Positions 33,646 to 42,327 of a DNA stretch of 64,000 bases are shown piece by piece. The position numbers were made by a program, and so were the translations under genes. Position 1 is the first letter of the stretch. Every line of letters starts with the position of its first letter. The DNA comes from Alviniconcha marisindica (lineage: Eukaryota > Mollusca > Gastropoda > Provannidae): assembly GCA_018857735.1 (NCBI GenBank), contig JABMCL010000188.1, positions 15,001 through 79,000 on the forward strand. Direction: 5' to 3'. Below the pieces are notes generated by a model. It saw only the letters and a list, made by a program, of their open reading frames with translations, made no database searches and was not told the origin of the DNA.

Positions 33646-36600
33646 GCAGAAACTCACCGCTTGAATCTCATCATTGAGTTTCTCAATCTCATTGTTTTGC
33701 TCGTTGACGTAGTTGAAGAGGGCAAAGTTGGTGTCCTCCACGGTGATGAAGCGTCTCACCAGGAGGTCCAGGTCCTCCTCCCCAGTCATCTCCTTGATCT
33801 TTTGGAAGGCAGCCTCGTAGGTCTCCACCGAGTCCTCCTGACTCTCCTTCTTCTTCTCCGCCTCCTGGGCTTCTGTCAACACAAACCGCAACAACCTTCC
33901 TTGCTGAAGCAAAACTGATCTGTTCAAACTTTTCTGAAAAAAAGGGATCTTCAAGAGAGGGGTGGGCCATCTCCATTCACATCCACCATTCTTCCGTCTC
34001 TGACCTACCCCTTGGTTCACACCCACCTTTCTTCCGTCTCTGACCTACCCCTTGGTTCACACCCACCTTTCTTCCGTCTCTGACCTACCCCTTGATTCAC
34101 ACCCACCTTGATTCACACCCACCTTTCTTCCGTCTCTGACCTACCCCTTGATTCACACCCACCTTGATTCACACCCACCTTTCTTCCGTCTCTGACCTAC
34201 CCCTTGATTCACACCCACCTTGATTCACACCCACCTTTCTTCTGTCTCTGACCTACCCCTTGATTCACACCCAACATTTTTCTGTCTCTGACCTACCCCT
34301 TGGTTCACACCCACCTTTCTTCTGTCTGACCTACCCCTTGATTCACACCCACCTTGATTCACACCCACCTTTCTTCTGTCTCTGACCTACCCCTTGATTC
34401 GCACCCACCTTTCTTCTATCTCTGACCTACCCCTTGATTCACACCCAACATTTTTTTGTCTCTGACCTACCCCATGATTTGCAGCCACCCTGATTCACAC
34501 CCATTTTTTTTGTCTCTGACCTACCTCTTGATTCACACCCAAGTTTCTTCTGTCTCCAACCTACCCCTTGATTCACACCCACCCTGCTTCACACCCAAAT
34601 TTCTTCTGTCTCTGACCTACCCCTTGATTCACACCCAGATTTCTTCTCTCTGACCTACCCCTTGATTCACCCCCCCCCCAATTCACACCCAAATAACTTC
34701 TGTCTCTGATCTACCCCTTGACTCACACTCACCCTGATTCACACCCACCCTGATTCACACCCACCTTTTTTCTGTCTCCAGGCAACCAGCTGCGGGTCCT
34801 CCTGTCTCTCCTGTCCTTTGATGCCCATGAACTCCTTGAGCTTGCGGTCATGGTCAATGATCCTGACCAGCTCCTTCATCTCCGTGTTGTGCTGCTGCAT
34901 GTCCTTGTCCGCCTTCTCCTTCAGGATGATCATCTTGGCCTGGGCGTCGTCCCTGGCAACAGGGCAACCATCCTGCTGTCAGCCTCTTCCAGCCTTTCTT
35001 GTATTCATAGCACTTTATCAACAGCATCCTACAGTCCAGGCTTTTTTTGATACAGTGTAATCCATCCATTCATCAGTCCATGGATTCGTCTACCGACCTT
35101 GCCGTCTGGTACCATCATCTGTGGACCATGCATCTGTCACACATCTTTCAGGCCTGTTTACCTGTTTTTACCTCGTGGTACTGTAGCAGTTCAAACAGCT
35201 GGCCACATGTGAGTCCATTCATCCATTGCATCCACCCATCCGTATCTGCCTTTTGCCTGTCTCGGTGTCCATCTCCCCATCTCTATCTCTCTCAGTCTTA
35301 ATCATTTAAATGAAAGTCCTCATCCCGCTTTTTGTGCATATTATTCACTCTTTCCGCAACCTTCTGTGTACATATGCATGTCCTCACTGTAAGAAGTCTA
35401 CAACTGGAAACACTTTCGGGGGGTTGGGGTGGGGTGGGGTGGGGTGGGGCGGGGGAGTAGATGAGTGGGGGGGTGGGAGGTGGAATGAGGGCATGGGATG
35501 GGGATGGGAGCATACAAATGTGGGAGGTGGTCATGGCCACTGAACTGCACTCACCTGGCATCGTAGGCAGAGGTGGACTTCTCGATGACTTCTCCCATCT
35601 CACGACGAAGACTGCGCAGTTCCTTCTCTAGCTTCTTGTACAGCGTCTCGAAGCGTTTGTGTTCATTCCTCAGGCTCTCAATTTCATCTCGCAGCTGGGC
35701 ATTCTTGCACAGGCAGTCATTGAATCGCTTCTTGGCCTGAAAGCAAAACATTTTGTTTACAGTAAATCACGCTTGTTTATTCAGTTTCCTCATCTCATGA
35801 TCTAGTTCCGCAGTTTTTAACTCTCATATTTATAGCTACCACAATTAGGGATGATGCTCTATAAAAAAGATACAGTCACTCCTTCAGAATCACATGCTAA
35901 TGTGCACAGTGACTTTGCTTGAGAGCAGAGAATAGCGCTATATAAAAGCTATGAACAATAATAATAATAATGATGCACAAATCTTTTTCTAAAAAACACA
36001 CAATACACACTATAAACATATAGGAGCAGCAGCAGCAGTAGACATCCATCAATGTTGGCAGAATTTATGCTCTGAACAGTTCAAGTCCCAATGCAGCAGT
36101 ATCCGCTGTTGCTGAAAATGCCCCCCCCCCCCCCCCCCACCCCACAGGTTTTGGTGGTAGGCTGCATACACTGTAGCTGCAGCCATTTCCTCATCAGCTC
36201 TGTGATATTATCATCAGGTTTTGACTGTCAGCCAAACATCTTATTTCACAACAAGGAGTGCAGAGGGAGTGGGGATGGGGAAGGGGTCGGGCGTTGGGGT
36301 GGGGGTGAAGGTGAAGGTGAAGTCGTGAGAGTGTAGACTGTACCTGGTCCAGTCTGTTCTCCAGGACGCGCACAGTTTTCTGCGTCTGTGTGGTGTGCTG
36401 GCTCGACATGTGGACACCGCCCATGTTCTTGTGCTGCTGTTTAATCTTGTTCTCCCACTCCCTGATCTTGGCATCCAGATCCATCTGTTCTTCTTTCGCT
36501 TCGTCGATGTCCTTCTCATGCTCATCTGCAACAACAGTGGTGACGACCATCAGCCCAGTCACTCCTAAACTATACCACACCCAAACTCCAAGCGTCAACA

Positions 36601-38118
36601 CACAAGGGAGTTAATTAGCTCTTGAAAGACGTCACACAAACACAACAATAACAAAGACCTAAGTCACCTATGGTAACTCTCATCTGGCATGAGAGTAAAT
36701 ACAAGGTACATAAACTCCACTGGAGGTACATCCTCATCCAAGCATCAGTTTACAATATCCTTACTCCAACCACTGCCATAACTGGTTAGTACAATAATTT
36801 TCACTGGTCCTCAAAAATGAGTCAATTACCACCAGTGAAATAAGGTAGACAGACTAGAAATGGATGGGGACTGTTTTTAGAATGTAAACGGACCAAAAAT
36901 GGACAGGGACTTTTTTCAGAGTACCCTTGTTTTTAGAATGTAAACGGACCAAAAATGGACAGGGACTGTTTTCAGAGTACCCTTGTTTTTAGAATGTAAA
37001 CGGACCAAAAATGGACAGGGACTGTTTTCAGAGTACCCTTGTTTTTAGAATGTAAACGGACCAAAAATGGACAGGGACTGTTTTCAGAGTACCCTTGTTT
37101 TTAGAATGTAAACGGACCAAAAATGGACAGGGACTGTTTTCAGAGTACCCTTGTTTTTAGAATGTAAACGGACCAAAAATGGACAGGGACTGTTTTTAGA
37201 GTACCGTTGTTTTCTATGTTGTCATGGCTTGTGTGGTGTGTTCAATTTCATCACTTTAGACAGTAACAGCCCTTTGTTTGGTAAAGTACTCAGGGGTATG
37301 GGCCACAGAGATAAAGATGTCTTTAAATGTATTTATCTCTGTGGTATGGGTTGAAAAAAGGCTTGACAATCTTCATAAAAATTACTGGTCCACTGGAACA
37401 GAGAGTTCTACCGGTCTGTTGGCAGCTTTAGTGGTCAAGGACCACAGGACCAGTTCGAATTTTGAGCACAAAGAAGCATCCACAGTGACTGACCTTTGGC
37501 TTCCAGCAGGGTGATGAGGGTGTCGGTATGCTCCTCATCTCGCATCTGGTTGGTGCGAGACTCAGCCAAACGCAGTTCCTTCAGTAGTTCCTGCTTTTCG
37601 GCTTCCAGCATCGATATCTCTGCCCTGACAGGTAAAAAAAAAAAAAAACACAGGTAAAGGACAGTGCTCCCAACATCAATATTTCTGGCCTGATACATAA
37701 AAGCCACAGGTCATGGGTGAAGCTCCAACAGTGATATTTCTGACCTGACAAATAAAAACCACAGGTAAAGGACTCAGCTTCCAACATTGATATCTTTGCC
37801 ATGACAAGTACTAACCAGTGATAAAGGACACAGCTGACAACATCAAGACCTCTGACCTGACAAGTAAAAAGCAGTGGTAAAGGACACAGCTGACAACATC
37901 AAGATCGCAGTGGACTGGTACCATGTTAACAACACCACAGTTCATGACATCTCTGTGAACAATTTTTTAAATCTCACCGAGGCCAGCAGCCTTCCATCAT
38001 TGCAATTATGCCAGATACCTGGATGCTGCAATGTAATAATAATAATGATAAAGAGGATTTCTAAAGCGCCCATCTACCACACAAGGTGGCAGCACAAGGC
38101 GCTTTACAATAACACTAA

Positions 38119-38192
<74 letters not shown>

Positions 38193-38448
38193 CGTCGAAA
38201 CGAGGGGATGGGCAGGGCTGTGAAAAACAAATAGAGATACAGACACACAAACATATGACAAGATGAGACAGGAAATGGACAGTCTCTTACTTCTGCTTGC
38301 GGATCATGTTCTGTGACTCTTCTGTGTAGGCAGCCCGATCATTCTCCATGATGCGAAACTGCCGCTGCAGTCTCACCAGCTCAGCCTCTGCAATTCCTTC
38401 CATCTCTCCATCGCTCACATCGGAGCGAGCTGAGCGTGGGTGCGGCAT
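29639..38448 (-). CDS. ODAD1: Outer dynein arm docking complex subunit 1-like (ODAD1/CCDC114-CCDC63 family)
   Basis: A coiled-coil subunit of the complex that anchors outer dynein arms to axonemal doublet microtubules (algal counterpart DC2/ODA1). Coding exons 5'->3' on the minus strand: 38448-38291, 37624-37494, 36525-36344, 35736-35555, 34952-34765, 33872-33658, 32882-32714, 32120-31957, 30585-30491, 29834-29639. They sum to 1680 nt (559 aa plus stop) and every junction is GT-AG and in phase. The start ([10 protein letters not shown] then [18 protein letters not shown]) matches the family N-terminus. Other anchors are [40 protein letters not shown] and a [14 protein letters not shown] block. 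Most of the protein is predicted coiled coil; the tail is acidic and then Lys-rich. Length is nearer CCDC63 (about 563 aa) than human ODAD1 (about 670), so it may be the single ancestral-type gene. An acceptor (GTCACAG|) just before the ATG implies a 5' UTR exon upstream, probably ending at 39735. Confidence 0.92.
30030..30242 (+). repeat. CA/CATG microsatellite
   Basis: A duplicated block with ACTTTCACCTGTGCATACAT and CTGCATATGCAC is followed by about 60 bp of pure (CA)n. It lies in the last ODAD1 intron. Confidence 0.95.
30590..31425 (+). repeat. AATC/AGTC-rich tandem repeat region
   Basis: Short CAATCAGTCAGTCAATAAGT elements and a longer unit of 75-110 bp containing CCATCCATCCACCAGTCACC and AGTCAGCTCTGCACTCTG are repeated many times. 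It lies in the ODAD1 intron between the exons at 31957 and 30585. Confidence 0.9.
31470..31948 (+). repeat. Pyrimidine tract, (CT)n and CTGT repeats
   Basis: A CT dinucleotide and CTGT tetranucleotide array of about 480 bp ends eight bases from the ODAD1 exon at 31957. On the minus strand it is a GA/ACAG-rich tract directly after the donor. A duplication of TTTCTCTCATTCATTTTG is visible near 31595 and 31705. Confidence 0.96.
32155..32690 (+). repeat. CA microsatellite with C-run minisatellite
   Basis: CA tracts alternate with a unit of about 65 bp containing CCCCTCCCCACATGGACACC and ACATAACGCCCCCC, about four copies at 32200-32450. It then runs into (CA)n and a C run. It occupies the ODAD1 intron between exons at 32714 and 32120. 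Confidence 0.95.
32930..33385 (+). repeat. Tandem repeat of about 42 bp, about 10 copies
   Basis: Unit: TTCCCCTGTGGTTCTGGTAC then TTTCCTAGAATAGAATCTGG. On the minus (transcribed) strand every unit has a TTCTATTCTAG acceptor-like motif, but the unit does not resemble the neighbouring exon edge. Confidence 0.93.
33404..33643 (+). repeat. (GT)n microsatellite
   Basis: About 240 bp of GT with two CATGCAT interruptions. It ends 14 bp before the ODAD1 exon 33658-33872. Confidence 0.97.
33970..34764 (-). repeat. Minisatellite I, copied ODAD1 donor plus exon end
   Basis: On the minus strand the ODAD1 exon 34952-34765 ends TGGAGACAGAAAAAAG|GTGGGTGTGAATCA. The intron then holds about 17 units of 33-50 bp reading GAGACAGAAGAAAG|GTGGGTGTGAATCA and then AGGGGTAGGTCA. 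Each unit thus repeats the last ~14 exon bases and the donor. Some units have an extra GTGGGTGTGAATCAAG block. The array runs to within about 100 bp of the next exon (33872). Confidence 0.93.
35895..35985 (+). mobile_element. SINE-tail fragment
   Basis: GAGAATAGCGCTATATAAAA followed by (AAT)n is the same kind of tail seen at 59868-59890 (GAGAATAGCGCTATAGAAAA). It lies in an ODAD1 intron. Only the 3' end of the element is recognisable. Confidence 0.55.
36860..37210 (+). repeat. Tandem repeat of about 57 bp, six copies
   Basis: Unit: TTAGAATGTAAACGGACCAA, AAATGGACAGGGACTGTTTT, CAGAGTACCCTTG. Copies are almost identical. It is in the ODAD1 intron between exons at 37494 and 36525. Confidence 0.96.
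37625..37905 (-). repeat. Array of copied acceptor plus exon start upstream of ODAD1 exon 37624
   Basis: On the minus strand the real junction is ACCTGTCAG|GGCAGAGATATCGATGCTGG. Upstream lie about four units of roughly 62 bp with TTTGTCAG|GTCAGAAATATCACTGTTGG-type sequence, each repeating the acceptor and the first ~25 exon bases (codons A-E-I-S-M-L-E-A). Copies become more diverged with distance from the exon. Confidence 0.88.
38030..38190 (+). mobile_element. SINE-like tail plus (CA)n
   Basis: (TAA)n, then GGATTTCTAAAGCGCCCATC, a short spacer and AAGGCGCTTTACAATAACAC. This matches the general form of widespread SINE 3' tails that mention two GGCGC blocks. It is followed by about 70 bp of pure CA repeat. 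It lies in ODAD1 intron 1. Confidence 0.5.
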
Positions 38449-39029
38449 CTTGGGATATGTGCTTGGGCTGTGACACGAGTAGGATGATATATAAACAGAA
38501 ATATTATATACTGAATACTGGCAGTCTCCCCTCAAGAAAGGGTAGATTAAACATGAGAAAAGATACCAAAATGCCTTCTTGATTAGGCATAGTATGTTAC
38601 AAAGAATATCATTTGGTCCAGTATATATATATATGCTACTTCTTCTTTGGTTTTGTTACATACATTACGGAAAAAGGGTGGATGTATTCTGTAATGTGGT
38701 GCTTTTTGTTTTGTCTGTAAATAAAACACTACAGTTAACTAAAAATGTCAAGTGTTCCCATTAAAAATGGCTGCTTCCAGTTGAAGAATTCCTGTCCAAA
38801 AGTTGCCTAAAAATATAATTTCTCCTGACCCAGATCACTAGCAGGTAATTTCATGTTTTTCTTCCCTGTTATAGAGTCCTAAATTCAGGACTGACCCTTG
38901 GTCCACAAGTTTAGGACACTAAGTCAAATGAAGCAAAACTGACAAATTTGCTCATGCACTTAATAGTTTAGGGCGCTTGGAGGAGAGAGTTGGTGGTGCA
39001 GAGTGGAAGTCCTCTCTCTCTCTCTCTCT

Positions 39030-39330
39030 CGCAAGCCATGTTAAGCAAGATCGAGCATGGTCACCCCGTGGATTGCTGATCCACGTTGAGTATTTGGCTT
39101 TGTGCATGCTCCAGAATTAAATTCTGTTCAGACTCTACAAGGGTCCTTCAGATGAGACTAAGAACTGAGGTCCCCCATTTGTATACACATGCAAAAAGAT
39201 CACATGCGTATATTTAAGATCACGTAATCTATTTCAAAGCTTGCTGGATTATGGAAACATAAATATAACTCAGCATAAACCGAAAATGTAGCAGTCCTCA
39301 AACTGCTGAAGTTGGCGACAAGAAGAAGAA
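39030..39330 (+). mobile_element. Degenerate SINE-like segment
   Basis: CCTTCAGATGAGACTAAGAACTG-type sequence followed by AGGTCCC and a CACATGC-rich stretch resembles the body of SINEs I associate with gastropod genomes. No A/B boxes remain. The assignment is from general resemblance only. Confidence 0.35.
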
Positions 39331-39734
39331 GAGGAAAAGAAGAAGAAGAACCTAAGTCCAAGACTTTATTACACCAATTAAGTCACTAAAGTGACCAGAG
39401 CCAATTACGCCCAAGGAGGCCCGGCTCTTTAATAAACAGGAAGGTAAAATTTACCAGTTTGCACAAGCACTTAATGTTTGATTGCATTTGAGGATTGATT
39501 ACTTCAAGATCCCGTGTTTAACTCATAAATTAAAAAATGGCATTGTGATGGTACAGAAGTCGATCGATCTGTTTACCATACTATGTGAACTGCTCTCTTC
39601 ATTAAATTGTTCAGACAATTCCACTCACCGTGGCCACTCTCTTAATTCATGCACATTTGATAACAATTTTCATGCAATAATTTTCATCCTAATCAGAACA
39701 ACAACAACAGCAACAACAACAAAAATTTACTCAC

Positions 39735-39860
39735 CGCTATCCAAAACACCAAATGGAGAATGTGTCCAGAGACACACAGATAAAAATCCTCGGACGGGCA
39801 CCTGTTTAGCGAACGAAAGCTCGCGGTAACCAACAGCAACAAGAAATGCAGGAACAGTCA
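39735..39860 (-). promoter_or_regulatory. Probable ODAD1 5' UTR exon and promoter, imperfect X-box
   Basis: On the minus strand a good donor (GGATAGCG|GTGAGT) lies at 39735/39734 and would splice to the acceptor just upstream of the ODAD1 ATG. About 90 bp upstream of that donor, 39826-39840 reads GTTGCTGTTGGTTAC on the minus strand. That resembles the RFX X-box (RYYNYY, N1-3, RRNRAC) with one mismatch in the right half-site. RFX control of ciliary genes is established; its use here is inference. Confidence 0.35.
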
Positions 39861-40114
39861 CTCTCGCATTTTAGTCTCTACTTCCTGTTTAGCCTGTGCG
39901 GTTGGCCCCCGGCGCTCGTTACAGGGATCACTTCCTGTTGTGGTCGTTGTTTTGATGGTGGTCACCAGCTGAAAAAAGTCGCAGTTTCATAATATACAGC
40001 AGGTGAGAAACCAGACTGTGGGTTTATTCTCACCGTAACTACGCACACATTAAGACAGCCCCATCGCCTCGCGTTGCTCGCTACGCCAGTTTCCTGGATG
40101 ATTTGCAACGTAAC

Positions 40115-40315
40115 ATTAGTGGTACTGATTGAGAGCCGAACTTGTGAGCGGAAAGTCACGGATTCGATCCCCGGCGAAATTTTCTGTTATTTTCCAGAGC
40201 CAGCTCTGCGTGCTGACTCTTATTTCGGTATGCGTTCCACCCCCGTCTTACCGCGGTAGCACTTAAAAGACTTCGGTCATCGTGCCAAAATTGCAGGTGC
40301 AATAAATTTATTAAA
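40115..40315 (+). mobile_element. tRNA-derived SINE, copy 1
   Basis: A Pol III B-box-like GGATTCGATCCCCGG lies at 40162-40176, preceded by a degenerate tRNA-like head. The body shares an ordered series of blocks with the copy at 59518: GACTCTTATTTCGGTAT, GCGTTCCACCCCCGT, TTACCG..GGTAGCA, AAAAGA, TCGGTCAT, GCCAAAATTGCAGGTG. It ends in an AATAAATTTATT tail. It lies between ODAD1 and the gene at 41239. Confidence 0.75.
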
Positions 40316-40735
40316 AATAGTTCACAGTTGAATTTGAAATGCATTCTGTCTGTACAGTTGCACGCACTCACACTCACGGCAGTGTCCACTTTTAGCCCCG
40401 TCGGTTCTCAAATGTTATGAGAATGTCTGTAGGTGTGTGCGCATACGTGTGTCTGTGTGTGTGTATCGTATGCACTATGTTGGTGTATCCATATAATGAT
40501 ATATCAGTTCGTTCTGTACCATGCCGGTACACACACAAGCACATGCACATCCTCAAACCATTTGAGGACAGTGAACCAATGGAGCTAAAAGTAGATATTG
40601 CACGCACACATGCACACACCCCTGTGGGGGTGCAAACACTTGAGGAGAGAATGAAAAGGCTTCATGAAGATACCAGCAGAATTCTTCATACTCCACTGCT
40701 GTTGAAATCAAAGGGGCATAGACTGATAGAGATAA

Positions 40736-40800
40736 GGAAGTAAGTAACTTGGTGTTTTACACCCAGTCAACCAGTATGGTTATATCGGTGCAATTGGCTT
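40736..40800 (+). repeat. Dispersed AGTAAGTAACTTGG element, copy 1
   Basis: AAGTAAGTAACTTGGTGTTT, TACACCCAGTCAACCAGTAT and GGTTATATCGGTG recur at 54713, at 55480 (inverted) and at 56028. It is a short interspersed repeat of unknown family. The GTAAGT in it mimics a donor, so the preceding open frame (40417-40743) should not be taken as an exon on that basis. Confidence 0.75.
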
Positions 40801-41238
40801 AGAGATAGGTCAGTGATGTTTAAGATAATATACATATAAGAACATATTAATTAGTTTTATGCCTGGAGATCCAGAAAGTTAGTAGTGAATAAAATCTTCC
40901 CTTGGAGTTGGAGAGATGTAAACCTGTGGAACATTTTTCCCCAAGTAGATCCCGATGGCATCAACTAAGTGTAACGGTAACCTCACTACTTGTTCTTGTA
41001 CATTAGTGTTATTACTTGTGGTCCCTCTGGGAAATGCAGGGACATTTGGAAGAGTGATGGGAGTCACATTCCTCTACCTCTGCAACTAAAGATCACTTGT
41101 ATAAAATACTTGCCTTGTGCAAATATTACTGTAGACTGGCTGAATTACAATTTATGCACATTTTTCTTGTTGTTGTTCTGCTACAGATAAAGGACAACTG
41201 AAAGTCACATACTGCTGCAGTTCAAGTGAAAGTCAAGC

Positions 41239-42327
41239 ATGGACAGGACATCCACGGTGGAACAACTGAACCATGCAAGAGAGGAGGCGCTATGTTGTGA
41301 ACCAGCTACAGAGACTCCTAAGGCATTGGAGAATGAAACCACACACTCAGTGCCAAAGAACAGGAGAGATTGTGGGTGTGACAGGCAGCAAACAGAAGCA
41401 AATTATACACAACTTGACACAGAAGGTGCCATTGATGTTGTTGGATTCCAAACACAGAATCACAAGGAGATGGGCAGCCACAGTGACTCTGAGACTAGTG
41501 AGAGTTCATCATTGCAGGCAGAACATTGTATAGAAGCGACCACCTCAGAAACCAAACGCTGTGAGTTGACTGTAGAATCAAACAGTGAAAACACAGAACC
41601 AAACACTGCGGAAATTCAAAGCACAAATGATGTAGAAAGAAAGGACAGTGACCTTCATAGTGGTGAATCCATCAGTGCACACAGCTGTGAACACTTCAGT
41701 GAGATGGGATTGTTGCAGCAAGAGGAAAACACTGAAGATGGTGATGAATGCGGTGTTCAAAATGGGGATGAAGATGGTGAAAATGCCAGAAACTGTGGTG
41801 ACCATAATGCTGAGAGTGAATTGCTGAATGGTCAAAATGGTGACGGACATGAGGAAAGCAGTGAAACTGGAACTGAAAACTCAGAAGCCAGCGATGAAGA
41901 TGAAGAGGCTGAAGCCAGTGACGATGTAGCAGGTGGACAGCACTCCCTCTCTGGCCCGCACCGCCGACATCGGACAGCCCGCCATCAGCGTAGACGGGAA
42001 GCAGGTGCTCTGCCGCAGCTGCAGTCGAGACGCATCTCCCTCCCGCAGTCCCTGCTGGCTCAGTGGCGGGAAATTGGTGCTCAGTGGGGGTTGCAGGATG
42101 ACAACGACATCGCTCAGGTGTTGCTGCGTCACTATGAGGACACCGTTGCTGGGCGACCCCCAAGACCCCCACCCCGCCCACGCTGCCAAGGTTGCGGTGA
42201 AATCTTGGTGCCCCTGCCGTGTGATGCGTGTGGACCGAACCAGCACTCCTTCCGGCTGTCACATGACCGAGACCATGGTGGTTCTGGGAATGGCAGAAAT
42301 GGCTTCTGTGGGCGGTGTCGTGATTAG
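41239..42327 (+). CDS. Unrecognised acidic protein with basic helix and Cys-rich C-terminus, 362 aa
   Basis: Family not recognised. It has a single coding exon; a strong acceptor (TTCTGCTACAG| at 41187) lies about 50 nt before the ATG, implying a 5' UTR intron. Residues 1-230 are low-complexity, rich in E, S, N, D and T with no hydrophobic segments. Residues about 238-264 are strongly basic (PHRRHRTARHQRRR). Residues 265-300 (RISLPQSLLAQWREIGAQWG and on to IAQVLLRHYE) look like two amphipathic helices. A proline-rich linker leads to three CxxC pairs (C316/C319, C328/C331, C357/C360), a possible zinc-binding fold. An acidic head plus basic helix plus zinc knuckle suggests a nuclear, nucleic-acid-associated protein; that is inference. 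The full-length frame with biased, protein-like C-terminal composition argues that it is real. AATAAA at 42812-42817 could end the transcript. Confidence 0.75.
   Translation: MDRTSTVEQLNHAREEALCCEPATETPKALENETTHSVPKNRRDCGCDRQQTEANYTQLDTEGAIDVVGFQTQNHKEMGSHSDSETSESSSLQAEHCIEATTSETKRCELTVESNSENTEPNTAEIQSTNDVERKDSDLHSGESISAHSCEHFSEMGLLQQEENTEDGDECGVQNGDEDGENARNCGDHNAESELLNGQNGDGHEESSETGTENSEASDEDEEAEASDDVAGGQHSLSGPHRRHRTARHQRRREAGALPQLQSRRISLPQSLLAQWREIGAQWGLQDDNDIAQVLLRHYEDTVAGRPPRPPPRPRCQGCGEILVPLPCDACGPNQHSFRLSHDRDHGGSGNGRNGFCGRCRD

Noticed and set aside
40417..40743. 108-aa ORF ending at a GTAAGT donor-like site
   Set aside because: The apparent donor is the start of a dispersed AGTAAGTAACTTGG repeat; the frame is part CA-repeat-derived and has no recognisable similarity.
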